From Bolinopsis microptera (Eukaryota > Ctenophora > Tentaculata > Lobata > Bolinopsidae): a stretch of DNA of 64,000 nucleotides. This document shows positions 1 through 11,104 of the stretch, piece after piece. Below the pieces are notes generated by a model, which saw nothing but the letters and a program-made list of their open reading frames with translations, was not told the origin of the DNA and ran no database searches. The translations under genes were made by a program, and so were the position numbers. Numbering within the stretch: the first letter of the stretch is position 1; every line of letters begins with the position of its first letter. The DNA lies in assembly GCF_026151205.1 (NCBI RefSeq), contig NC_087078.1, forward strand, positions 18,121,118 through 18,185,117, given 5' to 3'.

Positions 1-347
1 AAGCCAACTAGCTACAATTTCCTTATTCTAGGGCTAATACATAATTGGTGTTAACTTTCATCATTTTTCTTTGTAAACTATTTTTGTCGTGACCTGATTT
101 GTCGAAGATGCACTTGCAATGGTTTTATGTGTCGGCATGGTGTTCTTTTGATATACATATGTGCCGGAATTCCGTTTCGTAGTACTTTGTATACTATTGA
201 TCCTAAATAATATAGTTTTTATGAAATTATTTCATGACGCTTTTTCGCCAAGCAATGTATATGAAGTAAATATTTTGAAAATCTATGCGTATTGAATTTC
301 ATATGATCCCTCTGTAGGCAGCTTGGGTCCATGCAAGTAAGCTGAAT
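1..347. other. upstream region of first Cys-rich gene
   Basis: No coding exon is recognised here. A pyrimidine-containing stretch ending in ctgtag near 316 could be a splice acceptor just before the coding exon, so the 5' UTR may be spliced. A five-codon upstream reading frame (ATG at 331, stop at 343) lies just ahead of the chosen start codon. Confidence 0.4.
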
Positions 348-3300
348 ATGAATGGGGTATACGGACATAATGTGACTGCTGCTTCACACCCTAACAACAT
401 CACAGCCAGGAATATGACTTCCAACCATAACCAGACCAATACCCATCAAAAAACTGGAGCTGACCAGAAAGTGGTCCACCAACAAGTTGGTTACACTGCA
501 CTTAACCAACAATTTGTCCCTCAGTATCAAGGCCACACATCTCATTTTAATTCTCAACTTCAACATTCAAATCACAATTCCAATCATAGATCCTTAAGTT
601 ACCATCCAGGCCAATTAGGTGTCACGAGTTCTATAGTTGATAAACGTCAACTTAAAGTTCAAGCAGGCAATCAAGCACCTCTGAATGTTCAAAGGACCCA
701 AAACAACGACCTAAAAGTGGGTATCCAAGGTCATGTAATTCGTCAGACTACTCAACTCGCTACTGCAAAACCCTATCAGTATGACATAAAGAAACAACCG
801 GCACACGTCCAATCAACAAACCATACAAATGTTAAAGGAATTTACTTTCCTAAGAAAGTTGCAGTTACAGCAAGACAACAACTTAGTCATTTGAGTCCAA
901 AATCTGGTCACAAAGTTCAAAAAGTTAGCCTCCTAACTCAAACAAAACATGTTCAGTCTAACCTTATCAAAATGTCTCATGAATCGAGTGCCTCGCAACA
1001 ACACTCGCAACAACACTCGCAACAACACTCGCAACAACACTCGCAACAACACTCGCAACAACACTCGCAACAACACTCGCAACAACACTCGCAACAACAC
1101 TCGCAACAACACTCGCAACAACCTAGCACCTTTAAACCAAACCACTCAAGAAATGCTGATTCTCACAAATTAGCGGCTAATCCTCCCCGTCAGAATGTTC
1201 AGCACCCTGGTTATCATTGGAATGACTGCCAGACCAACACTTTCACTTCTCTACAGCATCCTAATTCATCTAAATCCGATGGTCAAGTTGTTGTCAGAGA
1301 ACAGGCTGAAGACTTTGGAGTGGTATCTGATGCCACACGTAAGCATGATCCCAACACTTGTAGTAGGTGTATTCTCCGCGGAAGAGCCGGAGGAGCATCT
1401 TTAGAGATTCCTGTGCAACAGAATCCCGCTGATCGAGCAGATGATGTTGACGCTAAAAATAAATATGCAGGACACAAATATGATGAAAAAGCAACTGTTG
1501 CTGACAATGGCAGCTGTAATTGTTTACCAAGTAAATGCAATTGTAAAACTAAAAGAGGATCTGTTAGGGTCAGGAACTGCAGCTGCATTTCATCTTCAAA
1601 ATGTCGCCACACAGCCATCAAGACGGAGGACCTGAGTGGTAGAGTTGAAATCAATGGAACAAGTTCATGTTCCTGTGATCCCACCCAAGCGTGCAGGTGC
1701 GGCAAACGAGTGATCTGCTCTAGTCATCCAGGATATGCCTGCTCATGTACTAATGGATTGGATATAGCTGCCACCTCTTCTGAAGTGATTGCTGTTCCTA
1801 ATCGGAGTCGATCACGGAGCAGCTGCTTGTGCGCGCCCAATTCTTGCACGTGCACAAAGGTCACCATGAGAGTCCGTACCTGTAGCTGTTTATCCCTCTC
1901 CAAATGCCAACACACTATCAATATCCGTACTGTCAGCCCACTTGAGCAGCCTTGTGTTTGCCAGGAAGATTGCAGGTGTCAGCCCTGTACTGGTCTGTCG
2001 TGCACTTGTCAACATGATCTAGCTTACAGCGAGGAGGTGGATAAAGCTGTTACCATCTCCTTCAAGGAAGCAGTGTGTTTCTGTCCCGCCGCAGATTGTG
2101 TCTGTGGACAGAGGGAAATATGTCAATGTGATCCTCTGTCAGCCTGCTCTTGTGGAAAAAGAGAAGAGACCGATGTGAAAGATATCGTGGTTCACCTGTC
2201 ACCTGAACCTGGAAAAAGAGAAGAGACCGATGTGAAAGATATCGTAGTTCATCTGTCACCTGAACCTGCAATTACAGATACTGGTTACTGTCAAGGAAGT
2301 TATGAGACTGACGAGATCTTCAGGGCTCATGATAGAAATAGGTCATCTGAAAATGACAGAAAAGGTATCTTATCTGCAATAAACCCTATCTTGATTGATA
2401 CCAGTGGTAAAGATAAGAATTCCACAGAAAAAAGACAGCGTCAGGTATCTTTTAACGAAAATATCAACTCAGAAGCTGTTGCTGAAGAAACAATACCAGA
2501 ATCTCCCTTTAGACCAGGTAGTGAGGATGAACTCAGTAAGGGCTCCTCGAAGGGATCTATTACTGGGAAGGGATGTCTGCTTCTAGAGCAGCAAGGTCTT
2601 CATGTGCAGTCGCAGCATGATAAGATGCTTGTGAATGTGATTGTCAATCGCAGAGTACCAACTGAAGGTGTTGGTGACAGTGGGGAGGAGACTGCTAATG
2701 AGAAATCTAACCAGTGTCCAACAACTATTGGGGATAGTAAAGTATTGGTGAACGTGATCGTCGATGAAATGAAGAATGATGTACCAAGATCTATTACAAA
2801 TAACATCGAAATAGCGACATACCAACATCATGATAATGCGAACGGAGATGCCCCATCTGAATTATTAGCTTCTACTGCCTGTGGATTGGAAAGGGATTCA
2901 TTGACTTCCCAAACTTCCTCTCCAAATTCCTCAATAAGTCCAGAAAATAAGTCTGTTTGTTCAATAGTTCTATCATCAGATGATAAATTGGAGTCGAATG
3001 CCACTGAAATTTCTTCAAAGGATGCCGAGGAAGAGAGTTCAGATTCTTCTTCAGTGAGCACTGAAGTGGAAGACTCTGCTGCCAGCAACACAGCCTCATC
3101 AACTTCAAGTGATTCAAGATCTGTCAGTACTTCGACCAGTGCATCCCATAATACTTCCTGCACTAAAAGTCAAGTTAGTTCAGAGGATGAGACTTCAAGT
3201 TCGAGCTCACCCGATATCCCTAGGGTCACGGATTCGCTCACATCATCTCAATCTGACAACACAGCGAAGGGTGAACCCCTAAATGAATCTCAGCATGATT

Positions 3301-4469
3301 TAACTACTTCAGGTGATTCAAATCAACCTTCTGTTGAATCTCAAAAAGTCACAGATCCTTCCTCAGGCGACTCCATTCATGCATCATATCGTCAAACTTA
3401 CCCAAATCAACTTATTCAAGTTGACTTTGGTGACCCAAGTCATGAAGTTATTAAATCTGGTCTTTTTTTGCCCCATCAAGCTCAAAGTGAGCATACTCAA
3501 ATACCGGTTGTGCCAGTTGAGGCAACAGAATTTCCTAACCAATTACCGAAAGTGACTACTGTGCATGTGCATCCGCAAATGGTATCCCCTGAGGTTCAAT
3601 CTGTACCAGAGGTGCCAGAACCAAAGTTCCCGATTGAGGTTACTGTCGGAACCCACCCATTTTATTCTCCTGTTTATCCTCCCGTACATCTGAACGTCAG
3701 TGCTCAGAATTTGCAAATTTCTGAGAATCCAGATATTCCTCCAAATACTGGGAATCCTAAATTAGTATTTAAGCAGAACGTACCCATTGTTTCCACTCCA
3801 GTAAATAGCAAGGTTATAGATCATGAACCTACTCAAGCTGAAATTAAAGACTCTCCCACGGAACATGAACCCAACCAAGCAGTACTCGAACCCTTGCAAA
3901 TAAATCGTATGTCTGAAAACCTTATACAATTCCCATTTGCAGACCCTCTTTTGGGGGGAGACTGCAAAATAGCTGATAATGCCGACCACAAATGCACTTG
4001 TGTTCAAGGCTCATGCACTAGTCAGTACTGTTCACAAGTTCAGCTTCAACACCCACAATTCAACACTCACAACACAACATTACACATGTGTGGCAGTGTG
4101 ATCTATGGAGATAATATCCGTTTCTGCTCATGTGGACCGGGTGGAGAGTTCTGTTCCGGCCAATGCCATCCTCATTGTGACTGCAGTGGATCAGGACCTG
4201 AATACTTGAATACCTACATTTCAGAAACTGAGGTGTGCATGTGTAAAGGTGAACACTGCACGTGCAATGTTGCTCTGACGCGTGCAGTGTGTTCCAATAC
4301 GCTCTGTTCCTGCAATGAACCCAATACTGTACAGTACTCTTACAAACCTGATACCTACAGGGTGGATCCGCCAAAACGTGTGGTTGCGTTCAGCGTCAAA
4401 TCGAAAAAGCTGTTTTCTCTTGGGTTATCAAAACCTAAGTCATTTGGTCCAAGATTTAGGGGACAATGA
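348..4469 (+). CDS. large low-complexity protein with CXC cysteine clusters
   Basis: A single uninterrupted frame of 1373 aa; I do not recognise the family. The N-terminal ~210 residues are N/H/Q-rich. A run of about ten HSQQ repeats follows (residues ~216-258). Cysteine block I (~385-600) holds dense CxC pairs arranged as a duplicated module: a CxC stretch, then VR-C-S-C, then SKC-x-H-T (compare residues ~405-425 with ~505-525). Next come a tandem 19-residue duplication (KREETDVKD..., ~602-640), a long Ser/Thr/acidic region (~850-1010), a proline/valine-rich region, and cysteine block II (~1205-1325), ending in a basic tail. The CxC density resembles metallothionein or MSL2/tesmin-type CXC zinc clusters, so metal binding or disulfide cross-linking is an inference only. 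There is no signal peptide or membrane segment. The next gene on the same strand is also cysteine-rich. An AATAAA lies 28 bp past the stop. Confidence 0.75.
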   Translation: MNGVYGHNVTAASHPNNITARNMTSNHNQTNTHQKTGADQKVVHQQVGYTALNQQFVPQYQGHTSHFNSQLQHSNHNSNHRSLSYHPGQLGVTSSIVDKRQLKVQAGNQAPLNVQRTQNNDLKVGIQGHVIRQTTQLATAKPYQYDIKKQPAHVQSTNHTNVKGIYFPKKVAVTARQQLSHLSPKSGHKVQKVSLLTQTKHVQSNLIKMSHESSASQQHSQQHSQQHSQQHSQQHSQQHSQQHSQQHSQQHSQQHSQQPSTFKPNHSRNADSHKLAANPPRQNVQHPGYHWNDCQTNTFTSLQHPNSSKSDGQVVVREQAEDFGVVSDATRKHDPNTCSRCILRGRAGGASLEIPVQQNPADRADDVDAKNKYAGHKYDEKATVADNGSCNCLPSKCNCKTKRGSVRVRNCSCISSSKCRHTAIKTEDLSGRVEINGTSSCSCDPTQACRCGKRVICSSHPGYACSCTNGLDIAATSSEVIAVPNRSRSRSSCLCAPNSCTCTKVTMRVRTCSCLSLSKCQHTINIRTVSPLEQPCVCQEDCRCQPCTGLSCTCQHDLAYSEEVDKAVTISFKEAVCFCPAADCVCGQREICQCDPLSACSCGKREETDVKDIVVHLSPEPGKREETDVKDIVVHLSPEPAITDTGYCQGSYETDEIFRAHDRNRSSENDRKGILSAINPILIDTSGKDKNSTEKRQRQVSFNENINSEAVAEETIPESPFRPGSEDELSKGSSKGSITGKGCLLLEQQGLHVQSQHDKMLVNVIVNRRVPTEGVGDSGEETANEKSNQCPTTIGDSKVLVNVIVDEMKNDVPRSITNNIEIATYQHHDNANGDAPSELLASTACGLERDSLTSQTSSPNSSISPENKSVCSIVLSSDDKLESNATEISSKDAEEESSDSSSVSTEVEDSAASNTASSTSSDSRSVSTSTSASHNTSCTKSQVSSEDETSSSSSPDIPRVTDSLTSSQSDNTAKGEPLNESQHDLTTSGDSNQPSVESQKVTDPSSGDSIHASYRQTYPNQLIQVDFGDPSHEVIKSGLFLPHQAQSEHTQIPVVPVEATEFPNQLPKVTTVHVHPQMVSPEVQSVPEVPEPKFPIEVTVGTHPFYSPVYPPVHLNVSAQNLQISENPDIPPNTGNPKLVFKQNVPIVSTPVNSKVIDHEPTQAEIKDSPTEHEPNQAVLEPLQINRMSENLIQFPFADPLLGGDCKIADNADHKCTCVQGSCTSQYCSQVQLQHPQFNTHNTTLHMCGSVIYGDNIRFCSCGPGGEFCSGQCHPHCDCSGSGPEYLNTYISETEVCMCKGEHCTCNVALTRAVCSNTLCSCNEPNTVQYSYKPDTYRVDPPKRVVAFSVKSKKLFSLGLSKPKSFGPRFRGQ
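993..1122 (+). repeat. coding 12-bp minisatellite (HSQQ repeat)
   Basis: Nearly perfect 12-bp units (tcgcaacaacac), about eleven copies, in frame and encoding HSQQ. Near-identity at the DNA level implies recent expansion or homogenisation, so the length is probably polymorphic. Confidence 0.9.
2154..2267 (+). repeat. coding 57-bp tandem duplication
   Basis: Two adjacent 57-bp units encode the same 19 residues (GKREETDVKDIVVHLSPEP). Only a few synonymous differences separate them, for example cgtggttcacctg versus cgtagttcatctg, so the duplication is recent. Confidence 0.9.
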
Positions 4470-4496
4470 CGTTAGGTTATTGTGATATTCTGCTGA

Positions 4497-4502
4497 AATA
4501 AA
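4497..4502 (+). promoter_or_regulatory. poly(A) signal AATAAA
   Basis: A canonical AATAAA 28 bp after the stop codon of the first Cys-rich gene. The rest of the intergenic stretch to 4971 is AT-rich and shows no further feature. Confidence 0.6.
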
Positions 4503-4971
4503 CTGTTTAAGCAAACAGAGACAGAAACATTCGGTGTACCATTGTTGCGCCTTTCAATTTCTTTGGGATTTTATGAATTCAATGGTCAGTGTCACCAAAT
4601 AAGATATTCGACGTCAAGTACTTTTAATTGGATTTGAAGTATACCATCTAAAAATATCCTTCCCCAGTCTTGATAACCTATAGAACTAGTTATTGGATGT
4701 TAGGTAATATTATAAAAATATGTAAGCCAATTAACAGTTTTGTAATTTAGGACTTTATAAATAACACTAATTTTGACGTGATTGCCTTAGATATTAAATA
4801 ATTGCTGTTATAGTTCACCACAAGTTCATATGTTCATTCTTTAATTGCATACGATGAATTTGATTTAAACTGTGATCATTTTACCTGTTCGTTCAATATT
4901 GGTTTAAGCACATAGTATTTTGCTCCTAAATAGATTTTAGAAATCCGGAGATTCGGTGCGGTGATCAGAGG

Positions 4972-6966
4972 ATGACGGAACATCAGTGCTATTCGTTCTA
5001 CTACGAACAGGATGAAGAAACCACAGCCCCAGTCTATGATTTCTGTCAGCACAGTGCACCAGGTCCAGCAGCCCCAGTAGAGCACCCTTGTGCATCAACC
5101 CCCGCTGGACCCAACCCTTGTGACCACAGCACTCCACCAGAGAGTGGACCTATGTCCGGGTGTCCGGGTGGAGTGATCCTCATAGGAGGACCAGCTTGTT
5201 TGTGTCCGTGTTCTTGTGGTAATGGAGCTGGAGACCCTGCCTGTTTGTGTGCTTGTGGTTGTCCGGCCTCGGGTGGTGACGGTGATGACAGCAGTAAAGT
5301 TGGGGATGATAGCAGTAACATTAGTGATGGAGACAAGAAGAAGAAAAAGAAGAAGAAGAAAAAAAGAAAGTCATCTGGGGACCTCGCTGATGTGCTTGCT
5401 AAGGATACCACTTCTGAATCACCCCACTCTGGAAAGAGTGATGCTAAACGTGGTTGCTGTGATGAGGGCAAGGCTTGTGGTACATGTGGTGCATGTTGTA
5501 GCACGTGCTGTGGTTGCTGTGGTCCTTCCTGCCCAGGTTGTTGTAAGTGTGGGGACTGCTCTTGTGGGGATTGTTGTGGCTGCTGTAAGGGGTCACCGTG
5601 CGGTTGTGGTTGCTGTGATGGGGCTTGCTGCGAAGGGGCCTGTGATGATTGTAAATGCTGCAAGAGCTGCAGCTCCTGCTGTAAGGGGTGTGGTGACTGT
5701 GGACCAAGTTGTCCGGGCTGCTGTAAGTGCAGTGACTGTTCTTGTGGAGACTGCTGTGGATGTTGTAAGGGTGGTCCGTGTTGTTGTAGTTGTTGTGATG
5801 GTGGGTGCTGTGGGGGAGCGTGTGGGGACTGCAAGTGCTGCACGCTTTGTGATGACTGTTGTAAAGGCTGCGGAGAGTGCTGTTGTGGTAAGCTCAGTGC
5901 TTGTTGTACAGCGTGCGGCAAGAGCTGTGAGGGCTGCTGTGGAAAATGCGGATGCGGACAATGTGGAGATTGCTGCGAGGGTTGTTGTGCTAAATGCGGT
6001 GATTGCTGTAAGAAATGTGGTGACTGCAGTGGCTGTGCGGATTGCTGTGATGGCTGCTGTGACAGCTGTGCTAAAGGTTTTTGTGATTGTTGTGGCAAAT
6101 GCGACTCATGTTGCGCTGGTTTCAGCTGTGGCGACTGCTGTGGGTGCTGTAAGGGTGATTGTTGTGCTTGCTCCTGCTGTGAAGGGTCCTGCTGTGGAGG
6201 GTCTTGTGGTGCTTGTAAGTGCTGCAAGATAACCGGGTGCTGCAAGTTTGACTGCTTCAAAGGATGCTGCCCAGATGGGTGCTGCACTTGTGGGAACTGT
6301 TGTAAACCTAACTGCTGTAAAGCTGAGTGCTGTGACGCTAACTGCTGCCAGTTTGGTGATTGTGGGGAGTGTCTCAGTTGTTGTGGTAAGATGTGCAAGA
6401 ACTGTTGCACCTGCGGAGGATGTGCACCCTGTGAGAAGTGCACCGGTGCTTTGAAGGGATGTTGCGGCAAGTGTGGTGATGGTTGTGGAAAATGCTGTGA
6501 TCCTTGTGGAAAATGCTGTGGTTCCCTCAAAGATGGTTGTGGAAAATGTTGTGCTCCGTGCGGTGAATGTAGTGGTAAATGCAGTGAAGCCTGCGGTAAT
6601 TGCATGAAATGTGGAGACTGTTGCGGATGCGGTAAATGTGGGGATTGCTGTAAAGGTTGTAGTTGTGGTGACTGTTGTGGGTGCTGTAAGACAGACTGCT
6701 GCTCCTGCTCCTGCTGCGATGGTTCTTGTTGTGGGGGCACTTGCGGTGCTTGCAAGTGCTGCAAGTTCACTGACTGCTGTGCGTGCGACTGTTTTGCCGG
6801 GTGCTGTCCGGACGGGTGCTGTCCGGACGGGTGCTGCACTTGTGGTAAGTGTGCTCCTTGTGCTGGTGAGTGCTGTGGTAAGGAGTACTGTGACAGTGGG
6901 TGTTTTGGTAAGAAGAAGAAGAAGAAGAAAGATGAGCACAAATGTCCTTGTGGACGCCCTCTCTAG
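4972..6966 (+). CDS. ultra-cysteine-rich repetitive protein with lysine runs
   Basis: A single-frame ORF of 664 aa; roughly a third of the residues are cysteine, mostly as CC, CxC and CxxC with Gly, Lys and Asp between. At least four copies of one module, [10 protein letters not shown] followed by a CxCCDGxCCGGxCGxCKCC-like segment, start near residues 195, 255, 382 and 562. A basic run ([11 protein letters not shown], ~120-132) precedes the Cys block (~155-640), and a second lysine run (KKKKKKK) precedes the C-terminal CPCGRPL. There is no signal peptide, so a cytoplasmic metal-binding or cross-linked structural protein, comparable in style to metallothioneins or keratin-associated proteins, is possible; homology is not claimed. 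It lies 500 bp downstream of the other Cys-rich gene, on the same strand. AATAAA occurs at 7200. Long antisense frames here are compositional shadows. Confidence 0.75.
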   Translation: MTEHQCYSFYYEQDEETTAPVYDFCQHSAPGPAAPVEHPCASTPAGPNPCDHSTPPESGPMSGCPGGVILIGGPACLCPCSCGNGAGDPACLCACGCPASGGDGDDSSKVGDDSSNISDGDKKKKKKKKKKRKSSGDLADVLAKDTTSESPHSGKSDAKRGCCDEGKACGTCGACCSTCCGCCGPSCPGCCKCGDCSCGDCCGCCKGSPCGCGCCDGACCEGACDDCKCCKSCSSCCKGCGDCGPSCPGCCKCSDCSCGDCCGCCKGGPCCCSCCDGGCCGGACGDCKCCTLCDDCCKGCGECCCGKLSACCTACGKSCEGCCGKCGCGQCGDCCEGCCAKCGDCCKKCGDCSGCADCCDGCCDSCAKGFCDCCGKCDSCCAGFSCGDCCGCCKGDCCACSCCEGSCCGGSCGACKCCKITGCCKFDCFKGCCPDGCCTCGNCCKPNCCKAECCDANCCQFGDCGECLSCCGKMCKNCCTCGGCAPCEKCTGALKGCCGKCGDGCGKCCDPCGKCCGSLKDGCGKCCAPCGECSGKCSEACGNCMKCGDCCGCGKCGDCCKGCSCGDCCGCCKTDCCSCSCCDGSCCGGTCGACKCCKFTDCCACDCFAGCCPDGCCPDGCCTCGKCAPCAGECCGKEYCDSGCFGKKKKKKKDEHKCPCGRPL

Positions 6967-7199
6967 ACAGAATCTCTCAGCACCAATCAGTCCACTAAAT
7001 ACTGAAGTTTATACTATAGAGTCCACTATTTTAGACTGTAAAACGGATAATCGGACTATAACTCTATAAACAAAAGCATAACTTACAGATGTTATTGTTA
7101 ACAACATAAATTATTTGCTGTGGCTGTTTACGAAGTGAATTGTATTGTACTACTTTGATGTGTTAACTTAATTCTCTACTGTCACTGACTATACTTCTC

Positions 7200-7205
7200 A
7201 ATAAA
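7200..7205 (+). promoter_or_regulatory. poly(A) signal AATAAA
   Basis: AATAAA 234 bp past the stop of the ultra-Cys-rich gene. The gap 6967-7521 separates two convergent genes and otherwise holds AT-rich UTR-like sequence plus a short transposon end, gattacgtaatatgtgaacgacccc, at about 7331-7355. Confidence 0.5.
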
Positions 7206-7521
7206 TAATGTGTTAAATGTGGTTAATGATCAAAACATTACTTTGTAGTTGTACTGAATTTGAAATTATTCATTATGGATTTCATTAACTGGAACATTGT
7301 TTATTTTTTCCATTAAAAATTACCGAATAATGATTACGTAATATGTGAACGACCCCTTAGTAAGATTGTAGTCCTAATAACTGTAATTTTTTCGGAGATA
7401 AAGGATTTAAATTGTTTTACAATATTATATTCTGCATTATTTCAAATAAATAATATTGTACGGGTATCTCCCGTTAATAATACAGTCGAAAACTTAATTT
7501 TATAGAAAATCTCACAACTCT

Positions 7522-8571
7522 TTAATCAAATTTGTCGTCTTCTAAGAAGGGTCCAGTGCCCCAGATTTGCAGCTCTAGAATGTGAAGCTGTTGTCCCAGT
7601 GGTTGTTGTAGAGTAACCTCCTTCGCATAAACAGGATCCTCATCTCCGATCGTAAAATCGTACGTTCCTTGCGCACGAATCACAGTGCCAACGAGTCTGT
7701 CATCTGCGTAGATATGTGCTCCAATGAGTTGCTCTTGGCAGCAGTGTCTCAGATTCCAAACCTTAATTTTATATATTCTGAAAAGTCCTCCAAGCTCTAT
7801 CAAAATTTTGCTGCCTGGGGAGTTCGTTGTGTGAGTATAGGCAGCCATGTCCGCCCAATGAGGTCTATCAAACGTGACCATACCATCCACTGCAAGATCC
7901 GCGTCGAACGTACCACCTGGATGGGTGTTAATTTGTTCGGCTATCTTGTATAAGGAGATAATCCGTACCTCTGACATCTGAGCCTTTTGTCGTTCCTTGA
8001 GGGTGAGTGCTGTGGAAAGGGTTTCAGAAACATGGCTTGAAATGGTGCTTGAGACTGCCGCGTGTTCAGATATCTTCCTCTCAACTGTTTTGGAGTGTTC
8101 GTCCAGAGCTGCAAATCTATCTTCTTCCTTTTTGTCCTGCTCTTCCATTCTCTCCTCCATTCCTGTCATCTTCTCTTCCATTCTCTCCTCCATATCCTCC
8201 ATTTTCTCCTCCATATCCTCCATTTTCTTCTTAATTTCACTCAGTGTACTCCGCATCTCCTGGATATACAGGTTAGTTACAGTGCTCTGACTCCGAACCA
8301 AAGCTATCGTCTCCACCAGAGTCGTCTCCAGTGCTGACTTTGCCTCCATTGCGCTCTCTCTAACCTCATATGCTTCATCTTTAAGCCGATATGCCTGCTC
8401 CCTGATAGAGTCTGCTTTGTCTATAGCAGTGTACCCCTCTCTTCTGATCTGTTGTGCTGCTTGTTTCAGGGCGTGGCAGGTATCATGGGAGTCAGGAGGG
8501 GATCCCTCGGCAACGTCAGATGTAGCTTCACTCTGACCCCCCAGGACAAGTAACAGGTACACAACAAACAT
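7522..8571 (-). CDS. secreted coiled-coil protein with discoidin-like domain
   Basis: Intronless ORF of 349 aa. Residues 1-17 (MFVVYLLLVLGGQSEAT) form a good signal peptide. Residues ~35-200 are charged heptad-like coiled coil with internal EEKMEDMEERME repeats. Residues ~205-345 fit a galactose-binding, F5/8-type C (discoidin-like) fold: a KIAEQI start, an LAVDG motif, an internal paired cysteine (RHCCQ) and a final LHILELQIWG strand typical of fucolectin-like domains. The architecture suggests an extracellular oligomeric lectin or adhesion protein whose stalk trimerises or dimerises; the ligand is unknown. It converges with the Cys-rich gene to its left. The start is the first ATG, directly ahead of the hydrophobic stretch. 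Confidence 0.8.
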   Translation of the reverse strand: MFVVYLLLVLGGQSEATSDVAEGSPPDSHDTCHALKQAAQQIRREGYTAIDKADSIREQAYRLKDEAYEVRESAMEAKSALETTLVETIALVRSQSTVTNLYIQEMRSTLSEIKKKMEDMEEKMEDMEERMEEKMTGMEERMEEQDKKEEDRFAALDEHSKTVERKISEHAAVSSTISSHVSETLSTALTLKERQKAQMSEVRIISLYKIAEQINTHPGGTFDADLAVDGMVTFDRPHWADMAAYTHTTNSPGSKILIELGGLFRIYKIKVWNLRHCCQEQLIGAHIYADDRLVGTVIRAQGTYDFTIGDEDPVYAKEVTLQQPLGQQLHILELQIWGTGPFLEDDKFD

Positions 8572-11104
8572 CGGTAAAATCAGATTAAACTTTCTCTAAG
8601 AAATTCGCAGCTAGTCGTGAGGTGATAAGATACGTAATGGTGAGAATTTGACCCTCTTTTTGTGGGAATTAGTTATCATACGTGTCTCAACGTGGAATGA
8701 AGTTAATCAAACCGGGTCCTTATCGTTCAGGGACAGATAATTAGACGATGTGATTTTAATTAGGGATTGTGGAAGGGAAATACAGATTATGAGATTCAGT
8801 AATTGTCTGGATTGTTCTTCTGCTTGATCTGGTTGACTTCATATCATTAATCGCCAGACCCGATTCTCCACATTTGATGAACCACCTTAATATGTGAACG
8901 ACCCCTTTAGATTATGAGAATCATCATTTTAGGATGATATTATTTAGTGTTACAAAACACCAATATTAATACACCTAGCTCCAGGTAAATGGTTGGCTGG
9001 TGGAGTTTGAAAAATACTCCGATTTCTAATCCATTACTGTTATAGCTAAACAAAATATATGGTTTGCGCTTCCTTTAATATCCAGGTCTATTCTTGCGGA
9101 TAAATGCCACCAAAATCGAAATATACGGAAATACTCACGTTATTTGATGATATTTACGTCAAATCTCCCAGATTTACGTAGAATCCATATTTCGCAATAA
9201 GAATCTCCTGAGACGACGTCACCACAAGTCACCAAATTAATCTCCCTGCTCGGAACTCAATACACAGCGCCCGGACCCTCCTGCCTACACTACATGTATT
9301 ATTGTTATTATGAGATTACTACACATGATACTATTGACCCCAGCTACACAATACAACCCACAGTTTCATTAACTCTGACAATGGTGTCCGTGACTGCAGC
9401 TCACTATACAGCTCACTATACAGCTCGCCCGTGGTATTCTCTGTATTACAATCCAGCAAATGCAGCATAATTGCACGTGGTTAAGTGGACGTGCCACGTG
9501 GGTTGAAAGACTACTTTTAGTCTGCTAAGCTGATAGGACTGCTTTTATCAGAATTGTATTTTGAGTGTGTGTGCTCTGTGTTTGATATGGTGTAGAAAGC
9601 TTGATATTTGAGCAACTTGCGCTAAGTTGCTTTTGAGTAGTAAGTTTTGTCGTTTAGTTGGTGGACGTTTCACTAACGTTTGTCAAAGTGTCCGTGAAAG
9701 TGAGCTACTTTTCACACTCCCTTTTAGTTTGCTGTAAAACGATCGAAATACATTTTTTTGTTTATAAATTCTACTTAATAGCATTTTAAAGTTTGTTTTT
9801 TTCTGGCAGTTGTTTACATATTGTAAATGCGGTTGTTAGTTAGTCAGCAGATACGTATGATCATCTGTCTGCAATCTGGATAATCTGTCGAGCTCACCAA
9901 ACTTATGGTAAGACGAGAGTTCCCAACCTTCTAGATCTATATAGGCAAACTGTTTCGTTCGTTATCTGGATGACCATGAAATGAAGATTTACTGAGCTGC
10001 CTGTATAATGACCATTATACAAGCCAAATATCCTGCACCACAAATGTGTTTACTTCCTTCTAATCTGGCACCTGTCCAATATGCAGACACCCTGACATGA
10101 GTCACAACATGAGTCCAGCGTTTCCAGCATGTTATATGAATGGAATGAGTTTAATGACCAGATTTCTTAGTATAGTGTCGTCCAGTATTTTCTTCGAATT
10201 GCGGTCATACTAAATTTAGTTATACGTGATACCTAGTATTCTTGCTGTAAATATTGATAAACATCTTTTATTTCATTGATGTTGACGTTATATTTATAAC
10301 AATTGATACTGACAAATTGCCTAATTGAACCAACTGGTTTATACAAATTTCATTATCATGATTATGACATGTCACATAACCACACGTGACATGGCTCATG
10401 ACCACATTAAAAACCATGATATTTGAGTTCCGACTATTTAAGAGTCCTTTACATTCACTGAAAATAGGATGTAAAATGCCAATTCCCAGAAAATGTGCAA
10501 TAGTTAGTAGAGTAAAGGAATAGCTACACGTTAGATTTAATTTGAGAATCGTCCACCTTCACCTGCCTAATCTTTTATTTTGTTCTTTCTTTGCTTGCTA
10601 CGAAAATCGGGCCAATAGTTGTTATCATATTGAGTTCTATAGATCGACACTTTGTCTAATTTCTGTAGCTGTTAGCCTTAAAACCGTTCAAAATATGAAA
10701 CCATTTCTGTTAACTGTTCACAATTTGAAGACAGGTATCCCCTAAGTTCAAAGGAATTCCTGGCAGCTTACCACTGCCTAACTTCAAGGAGATTACTCGG
10801 CAGTTTATCACTGCCCACTTCGTTCTGTTCCAATTCCACAACGGTACCGTAAAATACACTCCTTATATGGGCATCACGTGTATACACTATCAAATAACAA
10901 CAACCGAAGAGCTTCAAACCAAATACCTAAACCAGTATATCAGACTTGTCAGACTGGATCATCAGGATAACACCCGGTTCTACCAGAGTACCATCATCAT
11001 AAGCTCTATTTCGTGGTCCACCACACGGTTAAAGCTCCACGCGGAACTCACGCAAACAACTTCACACTAAGCCTAGAAACTACAACTTCACACTAAGGTT
11101 TCAC
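8572..11104. other. intergenic, no gene recognised
   Basis: About 2.5 kb between divergent genes, expected to hold the promoter regions of the discoidin-like gene (-) and the P-protein gene (+). A short transposon end, taatatgtgaacgacccc, lies near 8890, matching the family seen intact at 62813-62984. No coding exon with plausible splice sites was found. Confidence 0.5.

Noticed and set aside
5046-6941. 631-codon antisense frame rich in Gln, His and Pro opposite the ultra-Cys-rich gene
   Set aside because: Compositional mirror of Cys/Gly/Lys codons; the sense frame has module conservation and a poly(A) signal.
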